Below are positions 8,287 through 15,636 of a stretch of DNA of 64,000 bases, piece after piece. Both the position numbers and the translations under genes were made by a program. The DNA lies in assembly GCF_027532945.1 (NCBI RefSeq), contig NZ_JAPZTZ010000004.1, forward strand, positions 248,001 through 312,000. Direction: 5' to 3'. The notes under the pieces are model-generated. The model was given only the letters and a program-made list of their open reading frames with translations. It had not been told where the DNA came from and ran no database searches. Origin of the DNA: Phreatobacter sp. GTDB taxonomy: Bacteria; Pseudomonadota; Alphaproteobacteria; Rhizobiales; Phreatobacteraceae. The first letter of the stretch is position 1, and every line of letters starts with the position of its first letter.

Positions 8287-8745
8287 TCAGCCGATGCGGC
8301 CGAGGAGCGCGATGAGCGTCGCGGCCTCCTCCTCGCTCAGCGGCTCCAGCGTGCGCGCCGTGACGACCGGCCCCAGCGCCTTCATGCCCTCCACCGCCTC
8401 GCGGCCGGCGGCGGTGAGGCTGAGAAGGACGAGCCGCGCGTCGTTGGGGTCGACGGAGGGCGAGACGAGCCCGCGCTTGGCGAGCCGGCCGGCGACGCCG
8501 AACATGGTAGCGGGGTCGATGCCAACCATGCGCCCCAGCTGGTTCTGCGAGGTGGGGCCGAGGTCGTGCAGCTTGGCGAGGGCGGCATATTGCACCGGCG
8601 TCACGTCGAAGCCGTCCATCACCTGCTCGAAAATGGCGCTGGCGCGCTGGTGGGCGCGCCGGATGAGGAAGCCGATCTGCTCCTCCAGCACATAGGGCCG
8701 CTCCTGCGGCGTCTCCTGGGTCGCCTTCGCGCGCTTCGCCGTCAC
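8287..8745 (-). CDS. MarR family transcriptional regulator
   Basis: A 152-residue regulator with the MarR winged-helix layout: dimerisation helices (YVLEEQIGFLIRRAHQRASAIF), the HTH (SQNQLGRMVGIDPATMFGVAGRLAKRGLV, about residues 66-94) and the wing SVDPNDARLVLLSLTAAG. The start is a GTG at 8745 overlapping the upstream stop as GTGA. MarR proteins usually repress catabolic operons until an aromatic or heterocyclic ligand binds. Encoded inside the operon, it is the best candidate for binding the TTCGTnnACGAA palindromes at 17689 and 22613. Confidence 0.88.
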   Translation of the reverse strand: MTAKRAKATQETPQERPYVLEEQIGFLIRRAHQRASAIFEQVMDGFDVTPVQYAALAKLHDLGPTSQNQLGRMVGIDPATMFGVAGRLAKRGLVSPSVDPNDARLVLLSLTAAGREAVEGMKALGPVVTARTLEPLSEEEAATLIALLGRIG

Positions 8746-10250
8746 GACTGCTTCTCCGGGAAGGGCCAGGGATTGCCGGCGATCCAGCCGTCGATGCGGG
8801 CGGTCGGCGCCACGTCGCGCAGGATGTCGTCGATGGAGACGATGTCCTCCATGTGCCCGCCGAGCTGTTCGTAGAGCGCCCGCGGCAGGGTGAACTCGAT
8901 GGGCGCGACAATGGCCGGCGTCGGCACCGAGCCGAAGGCGTTCTTCGGCAGCTTGGTGACATCGGCCATGACGGTGATGCCCCCGCCCGGCCAGAGATAG
9001 ACCGGCGCGCCGCCCATGGTGACGCGGGTCTCGCCGCTCGCCACCGACCGGGTCAGCAGCACCGGGTTTTCGGTGACCCCGGCGCGAAGGCTCCCGCCCG
9101 CGCCCGCCATGAACAGCACGGTGCAGAGCGAGGGCTCGCAGTTCTCGCCGATGCGGTCGACCACCTTCATCACCGCCTCGGGGATGGGGGCGGGCTGCGG
9201 CACGAGGTTCTCGTCCAGCACGCAATAGAGGAAATGCTCGCCGGTGGTGGAGGTGAGGAGCAGGCGCAGGCCCGGCCAGGCCACGTCGGGGTCGATCTTC
9301 TGGATGATCGACAGCGGGTCCTCGATGTCGGTGCCGCCCCAGCCGATGCCGGGATTGGCGACCTGGAAATAGCGGCCGGGAGTGGATTTGCGGCCGCGCA
9401 CGCGGATACCGGCGGCCCGCATGTCGAGCACCTTGCCCGCCTGATGCTCGGTCAGCACGCCGGTGATGTGGTCGTCGACGACGATGACCTCGTCGACATG
9501 GCCGAGCCACTGCTTGGCGAAGATGCCGACGGTGGCCGAGCCGCATCCGACCCGCATGCGCTGTTCGGGCTTGCCGTCGACGATGGGCGCCTGGTTCGCT
9601 GCGACGACCACCTCATGGCCGCCGTCGATGGTCATGGTGACGGCCTCGCCGGCGCAGAGCTTGAGCATCGTCTCGCAGGTGACGTTGCCCTCCTTCTTCG
9701 AGCCGCCGGTCAGGTGGCGAACGCCGCCGATGGAGAGCATCTGGCTGCCATATTCGGCCGTCGTCACATGGCCGACCTGCTCGCCGCCGACGCGGATGGG
9801 CGCAGCCTCGGGCCCGAGATGCCGGTCGGTGTCGATCTTCACCTTCACGCCGCAATAGCTGAAGATGCCCTCGGTCACGACGGTGACCGTGTCGACGCCC
9901 TCATGCTCCGCCGAGACAATGAACGGGGCCGGCTTGTAGTCGGGATAGGTGGTGCCCGCGCCGATGGCTGTGACGAAGGTGCGGGAGGGATCGAGCACCT
10001 GGCCGTCCCAGTCATTCTTGCCGAATTCGACGAGCTTGCCGCCGTCCTCGACCGTCTTTGCGAGCAGCACGACCGGATCGGTGCGCACCAGCTGGCCGTT
10101 CTCGTTCGCATAGCGCGAGCAGGCACCCGCCCGTCCCGGGCGGATGCGGCAGAGGACGGGGCAGGCGTCGCAGCGCAGGATGCCGTCGGCTTCCGCCGCG
10201 CCGAACTTCTTCGAGCGCGCCTCGAGCGAGAGGTGGTCAGTGGCGGTCAT
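8742..10250 (-). CDS. 6-hydroxynicotinate reductase-like iron-sulfur protein (internal start)
   Basis: A 502-residue product if initiated at the ATG at 10250, which is preceded by AGGAGG at 5 bp, one of the best ribosome sites in the window. Residues 24-44 hold a cysteine cluster (Cys27, 30, 34, 44; CDACPVLC then GAC) for an Fe-S centre. The body matches proteins annotated as 6-hydroxynicotinate reductase. In Eubacterium barkeri that enzyme reduces 6-hydroxynicotinate to 1,4,5,6-tetrahydro-6-oxonicotinate with ferredoxin and carries covalent flavin and Fe-S clusters. The frame joins the Mo-hydroxylase upstream. The stop overlaps the marR GTG (GTGA). No canonical ApbE flavinylation motif is seen; the nearest is GCGSATVG. 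Confidence 0.75.
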   Translation of the reverse strand: MTATDHLSLEARSKKFGAAEADGILRCDACPVLCRIRPGRAGACSRYANENGQLVRTDPVVLLAKTVEDGGKLVEFGKNDWDGQVLDPSRTFVTAIGAGTTYPDYKPAPFIVSAEHEGVDTVTVVTEGIFSYCGVKVKIDTDRHLGPEAAPIRVGGEQVGHVTTAEYGSQMLSIGGVRHLTGGSKKEGNVTCETMLKLCAGEAVTMTIDGGHEVVVAANQAPIVDGKPEQRMRVGCGSATVGIFAKQWLGHVDEVIVVDDHITGVLTEHQAGKVLDMRAAGIRVRGRKSTPGRYFQVANPGIGWGGTDIEDPLSIIQKIDPDVAWPGLRLLLTSTTGEHFLYCVLDENLVPQPAPIPEAVMKVVDRIGENCEPSLCTVLFMAGAGGSLRAGVTENPVLLTRSVASGETRVTMGGAPVYLWPGGGITVMADVTKLPKNAFGSVPTPAIVAPIEFTLPRALYEQLGGHMEDIVSIDDILRDVAPTARIDGWIAGNPWPFPEKQS

Positions 10251-13067
10251 GGCGACCTCCTGAGGTGGACCTTGCATGCTGAGGGCACGGCGGCTGATGC
10301 AACTGCGTGCTGATTCCGCCGCCTCCCTCTGGCCCTGCATCGCCGCCCAGAGCTTGTGCGGCAGCACGGGCACCTCGGTCATGCGCGCGCCGACCGCGTG
10401 GCGGATGGCGCCGAGAATGGCCGGGGCGGTCGCGACGAGGGCGGGTTCGCCCACGCCCTTCGCGCCGAACGGCCCCTCGGGCTCCGGGTCCTCGATCAGG
10501 TGAATGCGGATCTCCGGCACGTCGCCTGCGGTGGGGATGAGGTAGTCGTGCAGGTTCTCGGTGCGGCCGGGGAGATATTCCTCCATCAGCGCCAGCCCGA
10601 GCCCTTGGGCGATGCCGCCATGGATCTGGCCCTCGGTCAGCGTCGGGTTGATGGCACGGCCGACATCATGGGCGGCGACGATGCGGGTGACCTTCACCGT
10701 GCCGAGCAGCCGGTCGACCTCCACTTCCGCCACCTGCGCGGCAAAGCCATAGGTCGCGTAGGGAATGCCCTGGCCCTTGGCATCGAGCGCGGTGGTCGGC
10801 GGGTCATACTCGCCATCGCCCATCAGCACGATGCCGGCCGCGTCTTCGGCGAGCGTGGCCAAGTCGATGACCCGGCTCGCCTCGCCGTCCTCTACCGTCA
10901 GGCGCGACCCTTCGAGCGCCAAACGTGCGGCGGGACCGGCATTGGCCAGCGCCAGGATCTTCGCCCTGAGGTCCGCTCCCGCAAGTTTGGCGGCGTTCCC
11001 GGAGACAAAAGTCTGGCGCGAGGCCGAGGTCTTGCCGGCGTCGAAGGTCCTGTCGGTGTCGCCGACCACGAAGCCGAAGGCCTGCGGCGGCAGGCCCAGC
11101 GCATCCGCCGCGATCTGCAGCAGCACGGTGGACGAGCCCTGGCCGATATCCACCGCGCCATTGAGGAAGGTCAGCCGCCCGTCGCGGGTGAGCGTGATCC
11201 GCATCTTCGACGGGTTGGACATGGAGGTATTGCCGCAGCCGTACCACATGCAGGCGACGCCGACGCCGCGGGCCATGCGGCCGCCCTTCGCATTGTGCGC
11301 GGCGGCCCCGGCCATGAGCTGGTCATACTCGGCCTTCACCGCATCGAGGCACTCGGGAAGGCCGGCGGAAGCATGCAGCACCTGTCCCGTGGGCGTGCGA
11401 TCGCCATGGCCGATGGCGTTGATGCGGCGGATCTGCCAGCGGTCGAGGCCGAGGCTCTCCGCGAGATCGTCGATCAGCGTCTCGCCGGCGATCGCCGCCT
11501 GCGGCACGCCGAAGCCGCGGAAGGCGCCCGCCGGCACCTCGTTGGTGTGGACGGCGCGGGTGGCGTTGCGCACATGCGGCACCTTGTAGGGGCCGGTCGC
11601 ATGGACCGGCACGCGGTTCGCGACCGTCGGACCCCAGGAGGCATAGGCGCCGGTGTTGAAGTCGCCGGTCATCTCATAGGCGGTGAACCGACCTTCCCGG
11701 TCCGCCGACATGCGGGCATGGATCTTGGAAGGATGGCGCTTGGTGGTGGAGGCCATGCTCTCGGTGCGCGAATAGACGATGCGCACGGGCTTCTTGGTCA
11801 GCCAGGCGGCCACCGCGATCAGCGGCTGGATGGAGACGTCGAGCTTGCCGCCGAAGCCGCCGCCACAGGCGGTGGGGATGATTCGCACCTGCGCCATCGG
11901 CACGCCGACGACGCGGGCGACCTCCTCCTGGTCCATCACCGCGGCCTGGGTGCAGGCGGTCACCTCCACCCGATCTCCAACCCTCACGGCGTAGCCCGCT
12001 TCCGGTTCGATATAGGCATGCTCGACGAAGCCGGTGCGGAAGCGCCCCTCGGCGGTGGCGGCGCCCAGCCTGTGGCCCTCAGTGACGTCGCCGGTCTCGA
12101 GATAGCCGCGGGTCAGCACATTGTCGGGGATGTTGGCATGGAGCGGCGTCGCGCCCTCGGCCAGCGCCGCCTCGACACCGATCAGGGCGGGTTCGACCTC
12201 CCAGCTGATCGGCAATTCGGCATCGGCGATGCCCTCCACCGCTTCGCGCGTGCCGACAAGAGCGAGGATGGCCTCGCCGCGATAGCGCACGAAACCCGGC
12301 GCCAGCACAGGCTGGTCCTTGATGGTCGGGAAGATGCCGAAGGAATTGGCGCCTGGGATATCGGCGGCCGTAAGGATCGCCTCGAGGCCGGGATGGGCGG
12401 CTTTCACTGCGGCAAGGTCGCCGAGGGTGAAGCGGGCGCGGGCATGGGGCGAGCGCACGGCGCGCATCCACAAGGCACCCTCGGGCGCGAAATCCGCGCC
12501 GAAGCGGTCGGTGCCCTCAACCTTCGGCAACCCGTCGGCGCGGGCGATGCGGGTGCCGACCGCGCAGCCCGCTTCCGCCACCGGCGCATAGGCATTGGCG
12601 CCGCGCGCCACGGCATCGATGGCCTCGATGATCTTGGCGTAGCCGGTGCAGCGGCAGAGCACGCCGCCGATGCCGTCCTCTATGTCCGAGCGGGTGGGGG
12701 AGGGGTTGCGCGCCAGCAGATCCGCCGCCGCCATGATCATGCCGGGCGTGCAGATGCCGCACTGGGCCGCGCCCTCGGCGAGGAAGGCGGCGCGCAGCCG
12801 GTCGATGAGCGGATCGGCGGCCTCGATCGTGGTGATGGCGCGGCCCTCCGCCTGCGCCGTGGCGACGAGGCAGGCGCAGACCTGCGCGCCATCCATCAGG
12901 ACAGTGCAGGCGCCGCAATCGCCGGCGTCGCAGCCGATCTTCGTGCCAGTGAGCCCCAGGCCCTCGCGCAGCGTGTCGGCGAGGCTGGCAAAGGGCGCGG
13001 CGGCGACCTGATGGTCCGTGCCGTTGACGGTGAGCGTGACGGTCGTCTCTGCGGGACGGTCGAGCAT
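8742..13067 (-). CDS. Molybdenum hydroxylase (2Fe-2S plus Mo-pterin) in frame with 6-hydroxynicotinate reductase-like protein
   Basis: An uninterrupted 1441-codon frame. Residues 1-165 are a xanthine-dehydrogenase-type small subunit with two 2Fe-2S clusters: Cys46, 51, 54, 66 and Cys103, 106, 138, 140. Residues about 175-910 are the molybdopterin-binding large subunit, including the GGFGGK motif and the GVGEP motif with the expected catalytic Glu. It should hydroxylate an N-heterocycle next to nitrogen and pass electrons to the FAD subunit encoded immediately upstream (TGATG overlap). From residue 940 the frame continues without a stop into the reductase-like protein listed separately. That downstream part has its own strong ribosome site, so this could be a true fusion, dual translation, or a lost stop codon (mutation or sequencing error). 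Confidence 0.75.
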   Translation of the reverse strand: MLDRPAETTVTLTVNGTDHQVAAAPFASLADTLREGLGLTGTKIGCDAGDCGACTVLMDGAQVCACLVATAQAEGRAITTIEAADPLIDRLRAAFLAEGAAQCGICTPGMIMAAADLLARNPSPTRSDIEDGIGGVLCRCTGYAKIIEAIDAVARGANAYAPVAEAGCAVGTRIARADGLPKVEGTDRFGADFAPEGALWMRAVRSPHARARFTLGDLAAVKAAHPGLEAILTAADIPGANSFGIFPTIKDQPVLAPGFVRYRGEAILALVGTREAVEGIADAELPISWEVEPALIGVEAALAEGATPLHANIPDNVLTRGYLETGDVTEGHRLGAATAEGRFRTGFVEHAYIEPEAGYAVRVGDRVEVTACTQAAVMDQEEVARVVGVPMAQVRIIPTACGGGFGGKLDVSIQPLIAVAAWLTKKPVRIVYSRTESMASTTKRHPSKIHARMSADREGRFTAYEMTGDFNTGAYASWGPTVANRVPVHATGPYKVPHVRNATRAVHTNEVPAGAFRGFGVPQAAIAGETLIDDLAESLGLDRWQIRRINAIGHGDRTPTGQVLHASAGLPECLDAVKAEYDQLMAGAAAHNAKGGRMARGVGVACMWYGCGNTSMSNPSKMRITLTRDGRLTFLNGAVDIGQGSSTVLLQIAADALGLPPQAFGFVVGDTDRTFDAGKTSASRQTFVSGNAAKLAGADLRAKILALANAGPAARLALEGSRLTVEDGEASRVIDLATLAEDAAGIVLMGDGEYDPPTTALDAKGQGIPYATYGFAAQVAEVEVDRLLGTVKVTRIVAAHDVGRAINPTLTEGQIHGGIAQGLGLALMEEYLPGRTENLHDYLIPTAGDVPEIRIHLIEDPEPEGPFGAKGVGEPALVATAPAILGAIRHAVGARMTEVPVLPHKLWAAMQGQREAAESARSCISRRALSMQGPPQEVAMTATDHLSLEARSKKFGAAEADGILRCDACPVLCRIRPGRAGACSRYANENGQLVRTDPVVLLAKTVEDGGKLVEFGKNDWDGQVLDPSRTFVTAIGAGTTYPDYKPAPFIVSAEHEGVDTVTVVTEGIFSYCGVKVKIDTDRHLGPEAAPIRVGGEQVGHVTTAEYGSQMLSIGGVRHLTGGSKKEGNVTCETMLKLCAGEAVTMTIDGGHEVVVAANQAPIVDGKPEQRMRVGCGSATVGIFAKQWLGHVDEVIVVDDHITGVLTEHQAGKVLDMRAAGIRVRGRKSTPGRYFQVANPGIGWGGTDIEDPLSIIQKIDPDVAWPGLRLLLTSTTGEHFLYCVLDENLVPQPAPIPEAVMKVVDRIGENCEPSLCTVLFMAGAGGSLRAGVTENPVLLTRSVASGETRVTMGGAPVYLWPGGGITVMADVTKLPKNAFGSVPTPAIVAPIEFTLPRALYEQLGGHMEDIVSIDDILRDVAPTARIDGWIAGNPWPFPEKQS

Positions 13068-13930
13068 CAGGCGGCCCTCCGGGCAGCGGGGGAGGCAAGG
13101 TCGGCCAGCGCGTCGCGGACCAGCGTTTCGGCTGCCACGCGGCGATAGGCGGCGCTGGCGCGCACGTCGTCGATGGGGTTGAGCGCGGCGAGGTGGTCGG
13201 CGCTCACGAGGCCGGCAGCGCTCGCAAGGGGCTTGCCGATGAGGGCGGATTCCAGCGCGGACAGCCGCTGCGCCACGGCGGAGCAGGCGCCGACCGCAAT
13301 CCGCGCGGCGGTGATGGTGCCAGCCTCGTCGGTGGCGACCACCGCCGCGACCATGGCGATCGAGATGACGAGATATTTGCGGGCACCGAGCTTCAGGAAG
13401 GTCGAGCGGGCGCCGTCGAGCTTCGGCACGATCAGCGCGGTAACGATCTCGTCGGCGGTGAGCGCCGTGCTGCGATAGCCGGTGGAGAAGGCCTGGACGG
13501 GGAGGGTGCGCGTGCCGCCCTGGCCGGCGACCTCCACCACGGCGTCCAGCGCCATAAGGTTCGGGATGCCGTCGCCGGCCGGCGATGCCGTGACGAGATT
13601 GCCGGCGAGCGTGCCGAGGTTCTGCACCTGCAATCCCCCGACCTCGCGCGCGGCGCGTCGATAGCCGTCGAAGAGCGGCGGCAGGTCGGCGGCAGCGAGA
13701 TCGCTCCAGGTGGTGAGCGCGCCGAGGCGCCAGCCGCAGGTCTCCTCGGTGATGCCCCGGAGGCCGGGAATGGCGGTAATGTCGAGGATCGGCTTGTGGG
13801 CGGGATCGCCCCAGGCCCGCCGTGCCGTGCGCACCGGATAGACGTCGGTGCCACCTGCGAGCACGGTGACGTCCTGCGCCGCCTTAATGGCGATGGCCTC
13901 GTCGAGGCTGGTCGGTCGGAAATAGCGCAT
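13067..13930 (-). CDS. FAD-binding subunit of the molybdenum hydroxylase
   Basis: A 287-residue CoxM/XdhB-type flavoprotein with the FAD-binding motifs VLAGGTDVYPV (about residues 24-34) and the QNLGTLAGNLVTASPAGD stretch (about 100-118). It transfers electrons from the 2Fe-2S clusters of the partner subunit to an acceptor. I chose the ATG at 13930, which overlaps the hyuB stop as TGATG and has GGAGGGG just upstream; a GTG 18 bp earlier is possible. The FAD subunit precedes the Mo subunit with another TGATG overlap, so the complex is made stoichiometrically. Confidence 0.9.
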   Translation of the reverse strand: MRYFRPTSLDEAIAIKAAQDVTVLAGGTDVYPVRTARRAWGDPAHKPILDITAIPGLRGITEETCGWRLGALTTWSDLAAADLPPLFDGYRRAAREVGGLQVQNLGTLAGNLVTASPAGDGIPNLMALDAVVEVAGQGGTRTLPVQAFSTGYRSTALTADEIVTALIVPKLDGARSTFLKLGARKYLVISIAMVAAVVATDEAGTITAARIAVGACSAVAQRLSALESALIGKPLASAAGLVSADHLAALNPIDDVRASAAYRRVAAETLVRDALADLASPAARRAA

Positions 13931-15636
13931 CAGCCCCTCCAGCCCCACAGCGCCTCGGCCTCGGCCGCCGTGTAGTAGCCGCGCGCGACATCGCGGGCGA
14001 TGGCCGCCGGATCGCGCTTCGCCGGATCGCCATAGCCGCCGCCGCCCGGCGTCATGACCTCGACGCGGTCGCCGGCGCGGATCCTCAGGCCCTGGTCCTT
14101 GGACAAATGCTCGGGGATCGTCGTCTCGCTCCCGCGGTGGATCTTCACGACGTTCGGCGCACCGTCCTTGCCGCCGAGCACGCCCGGTGGGCCGAAGCGG
14201 CCGTGATCCATGACGAAGGAGGCGCGGGCCTCGCCGCGCAGCAATTCGACCTCGTAATGCACCCCGAAGCCGCCGCGCGCCTTGCCGGCGCCGCCCGAGC
14301 CCTCTCTGAGCGCGAAGCGGCGGAACAGGACCGGATAGTACTGCTCCATCACCTCGACCGGCGCGGTCTTGGAGATGCCGATGGTCGAGCAGCCATTGGT
14401 CAGGCCGTCATGGGCGATGTTGCCGCCATAGCCGCCGCCGGTGATCTGGTACATGACGTAACCGGCCTTCTTCGCCGGGTCGAAGCCGCCCAGCGCGAAG
14501 TTGCCGGAGGTGCCGGCGGGGGCCGCCGTCACCTTGTCGGGGATGGCTTGGACGAGGGCGAGGAACACCGCTTCCGCGATGCGCTGCGAGACCTCCGCCG
14601 CGCAGCCCGAGACCGGGCGCGGATATTGCGCGTCGAGGAAGGTGCCCTCGGGTTTGAGGATGGTCAGCGGCTCGAAGGCGCCGGAATTGATCGGCACATC
14701 GGGGAAGATGTGCTTCACGCCGAGATAGACCGACGAGCAGGTGGTGGCGAAGACCGAGTTCATCGGCCCCTGGCAGGGCGGCGAGGAGCGCGAGAAGTCG
14801 AACGTCATCGTCTCGCCCGTCTTGGTGACGGTGAGGGCGATGCGCAGCGGCTCGTTCACGACGCCGTCCGAGTCGACGAAGCTTTCGGCCTCGTAAACCC
14901 CGTCGGGGATGGCGCGGATCTCCGCCCGCATCCGCTCGGCCGAGCGGGCGCGGATCTGGCGGATCGCCTCGTCCAGGGTCGCAGCCCCATATTTCGTGAC
15001 GAGGTCCATGAGACGCGTCTCGCCGACGAGCAGGGCTGCGGCCTGGGCCTTGATGTCGCCGATGCGCTGGTCGGCGATGCGGATGTTGGAGGAGATGATG
15101 GCGAAGATCTCCGGGTCCATCTCGCCGCGCTTGAACAGCTTCACCGGCGGCAGGCGCAGGCCCTCCTGCTCGACCTCGGTCGCATGGGCCGAGAAGCCGC
15201 CGGGCACCATGCCGCCAATGTCGGGCCAATGGCCGGTGTTCTGCAGCCAGCAGAACAGTTGGCCCTCGACAAAGACCGGCTTGGCGAAGCGCACGTCCAT
15301 GAGATGCGTGCCGCCGAGATAGGGGTCGTTGACGATGTAGATGTCGCCGGGCTCCGGCTTGCCGGCCTTTCCCTCGCCGATGAGGCGGATGATATGGCCG
15401 GTTGAGTGCTGCATCGTGCCGACGAAAACGGGGAGGCCATATTCGCCCTGGGCGATCAGCGCGCCGGTGTCGCGGTCATAGATGCCGTCGGCGCGGTCGT
15501 CGGCCTCGGCAATGACCGGCGAGAAGGCCGAGCGCGAGAAGGCGATGTCCATCTCGTTGCAGACCTGCTGCAGGCCGGCCTGGATGACGGCGAGGGTCAG
15601 CGCGTCGATGGCAGGGGGCGGGGTCTGGATCGTCAT
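13930..15636 (-). CDS. hyuB: Hydantoinase B/oxoprolinase family protein
   Basis: A 568-residue protein with the HyuB signature region: VCNEMDIAFSRSAFSPVIAEADD near the N-terminus, IYIVNDPYLGGTHLMDV, and the late glycine-rich SGGAGKARGGFGVHYEVEL. With HyuA it forms an ATP-dependent cyclic amidase of the hydantoinase, oxoprolinase or carboxylase type that opens lactam or imide rings. The ATG at 15636 overlaps the hyuA stop (ATGA). In this context a likely target is the lactam produced by the reductase; that assignment is an inference. Confidence 0.9.
   Translation of the reverse strand: MTIQTPPPAIDALTLAVIQAGLQQVCNEMDIAFSRSAFSPVIAEADDRADGIYDRDTGALIAQGEYGLPVFVGTMQHSTGHIIRLIGEGKAGKPEPGDIYIVNDPYLGGTHLMDVRFAKPVFVEGQLFCWLQNTGHWPDIGGMVPGGFSAHATEVEQEGLRLPPVKLFKRGEMDPEIFAIISSNIRIADQRIGDIKAQAAALLVGETRLMDLVTKYGAATLDEAIRQIRARSAERMRAEIRAIPDGVYEAESFVDSDGVVNEPLRIALTVTKTGETMTFDFSRSSPPCQGPMNSVFATTCSSVYLGVKHIFPDVPINSGAFEPLTILKPEGTFLDAQYPRPVSGCAAEVSQRIAEAVFLALVQAIPDKVTAAPAGTSGNFALGGFDPAKKAGYVMYQITGGGYGGNIAHDGLTNGCSTIGISKTAPVEVMEQYYPVLFRRFALREGSGGAGKARGGFGVHYEVELLRGEARASFVMDHGRFGPPGVLGGKDGAPNVVKIHRGSETTIPEHLSKDQGLRIRAGDRVEVMTPGGGGYGDPAKRDPAAIARDVARGYYTAAEAEALWGWRG

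Noticed and set aside
8746..9546. N-terminal extension of the MarR gene
   Set aside because: It is an alternative-frame reading of the reductase gene; the GTG at 8745 with a GTGA overlap gives a normal-length MarR.
10356..13148. 930-codon plus-strand open frame opposite the Mo-hydroxylase gene
   Set aside because: Arg/His/Gly-rich antisense shadow. The minus strand has clear Fe-S and Mo-pterin motifs and coupled neighbours.
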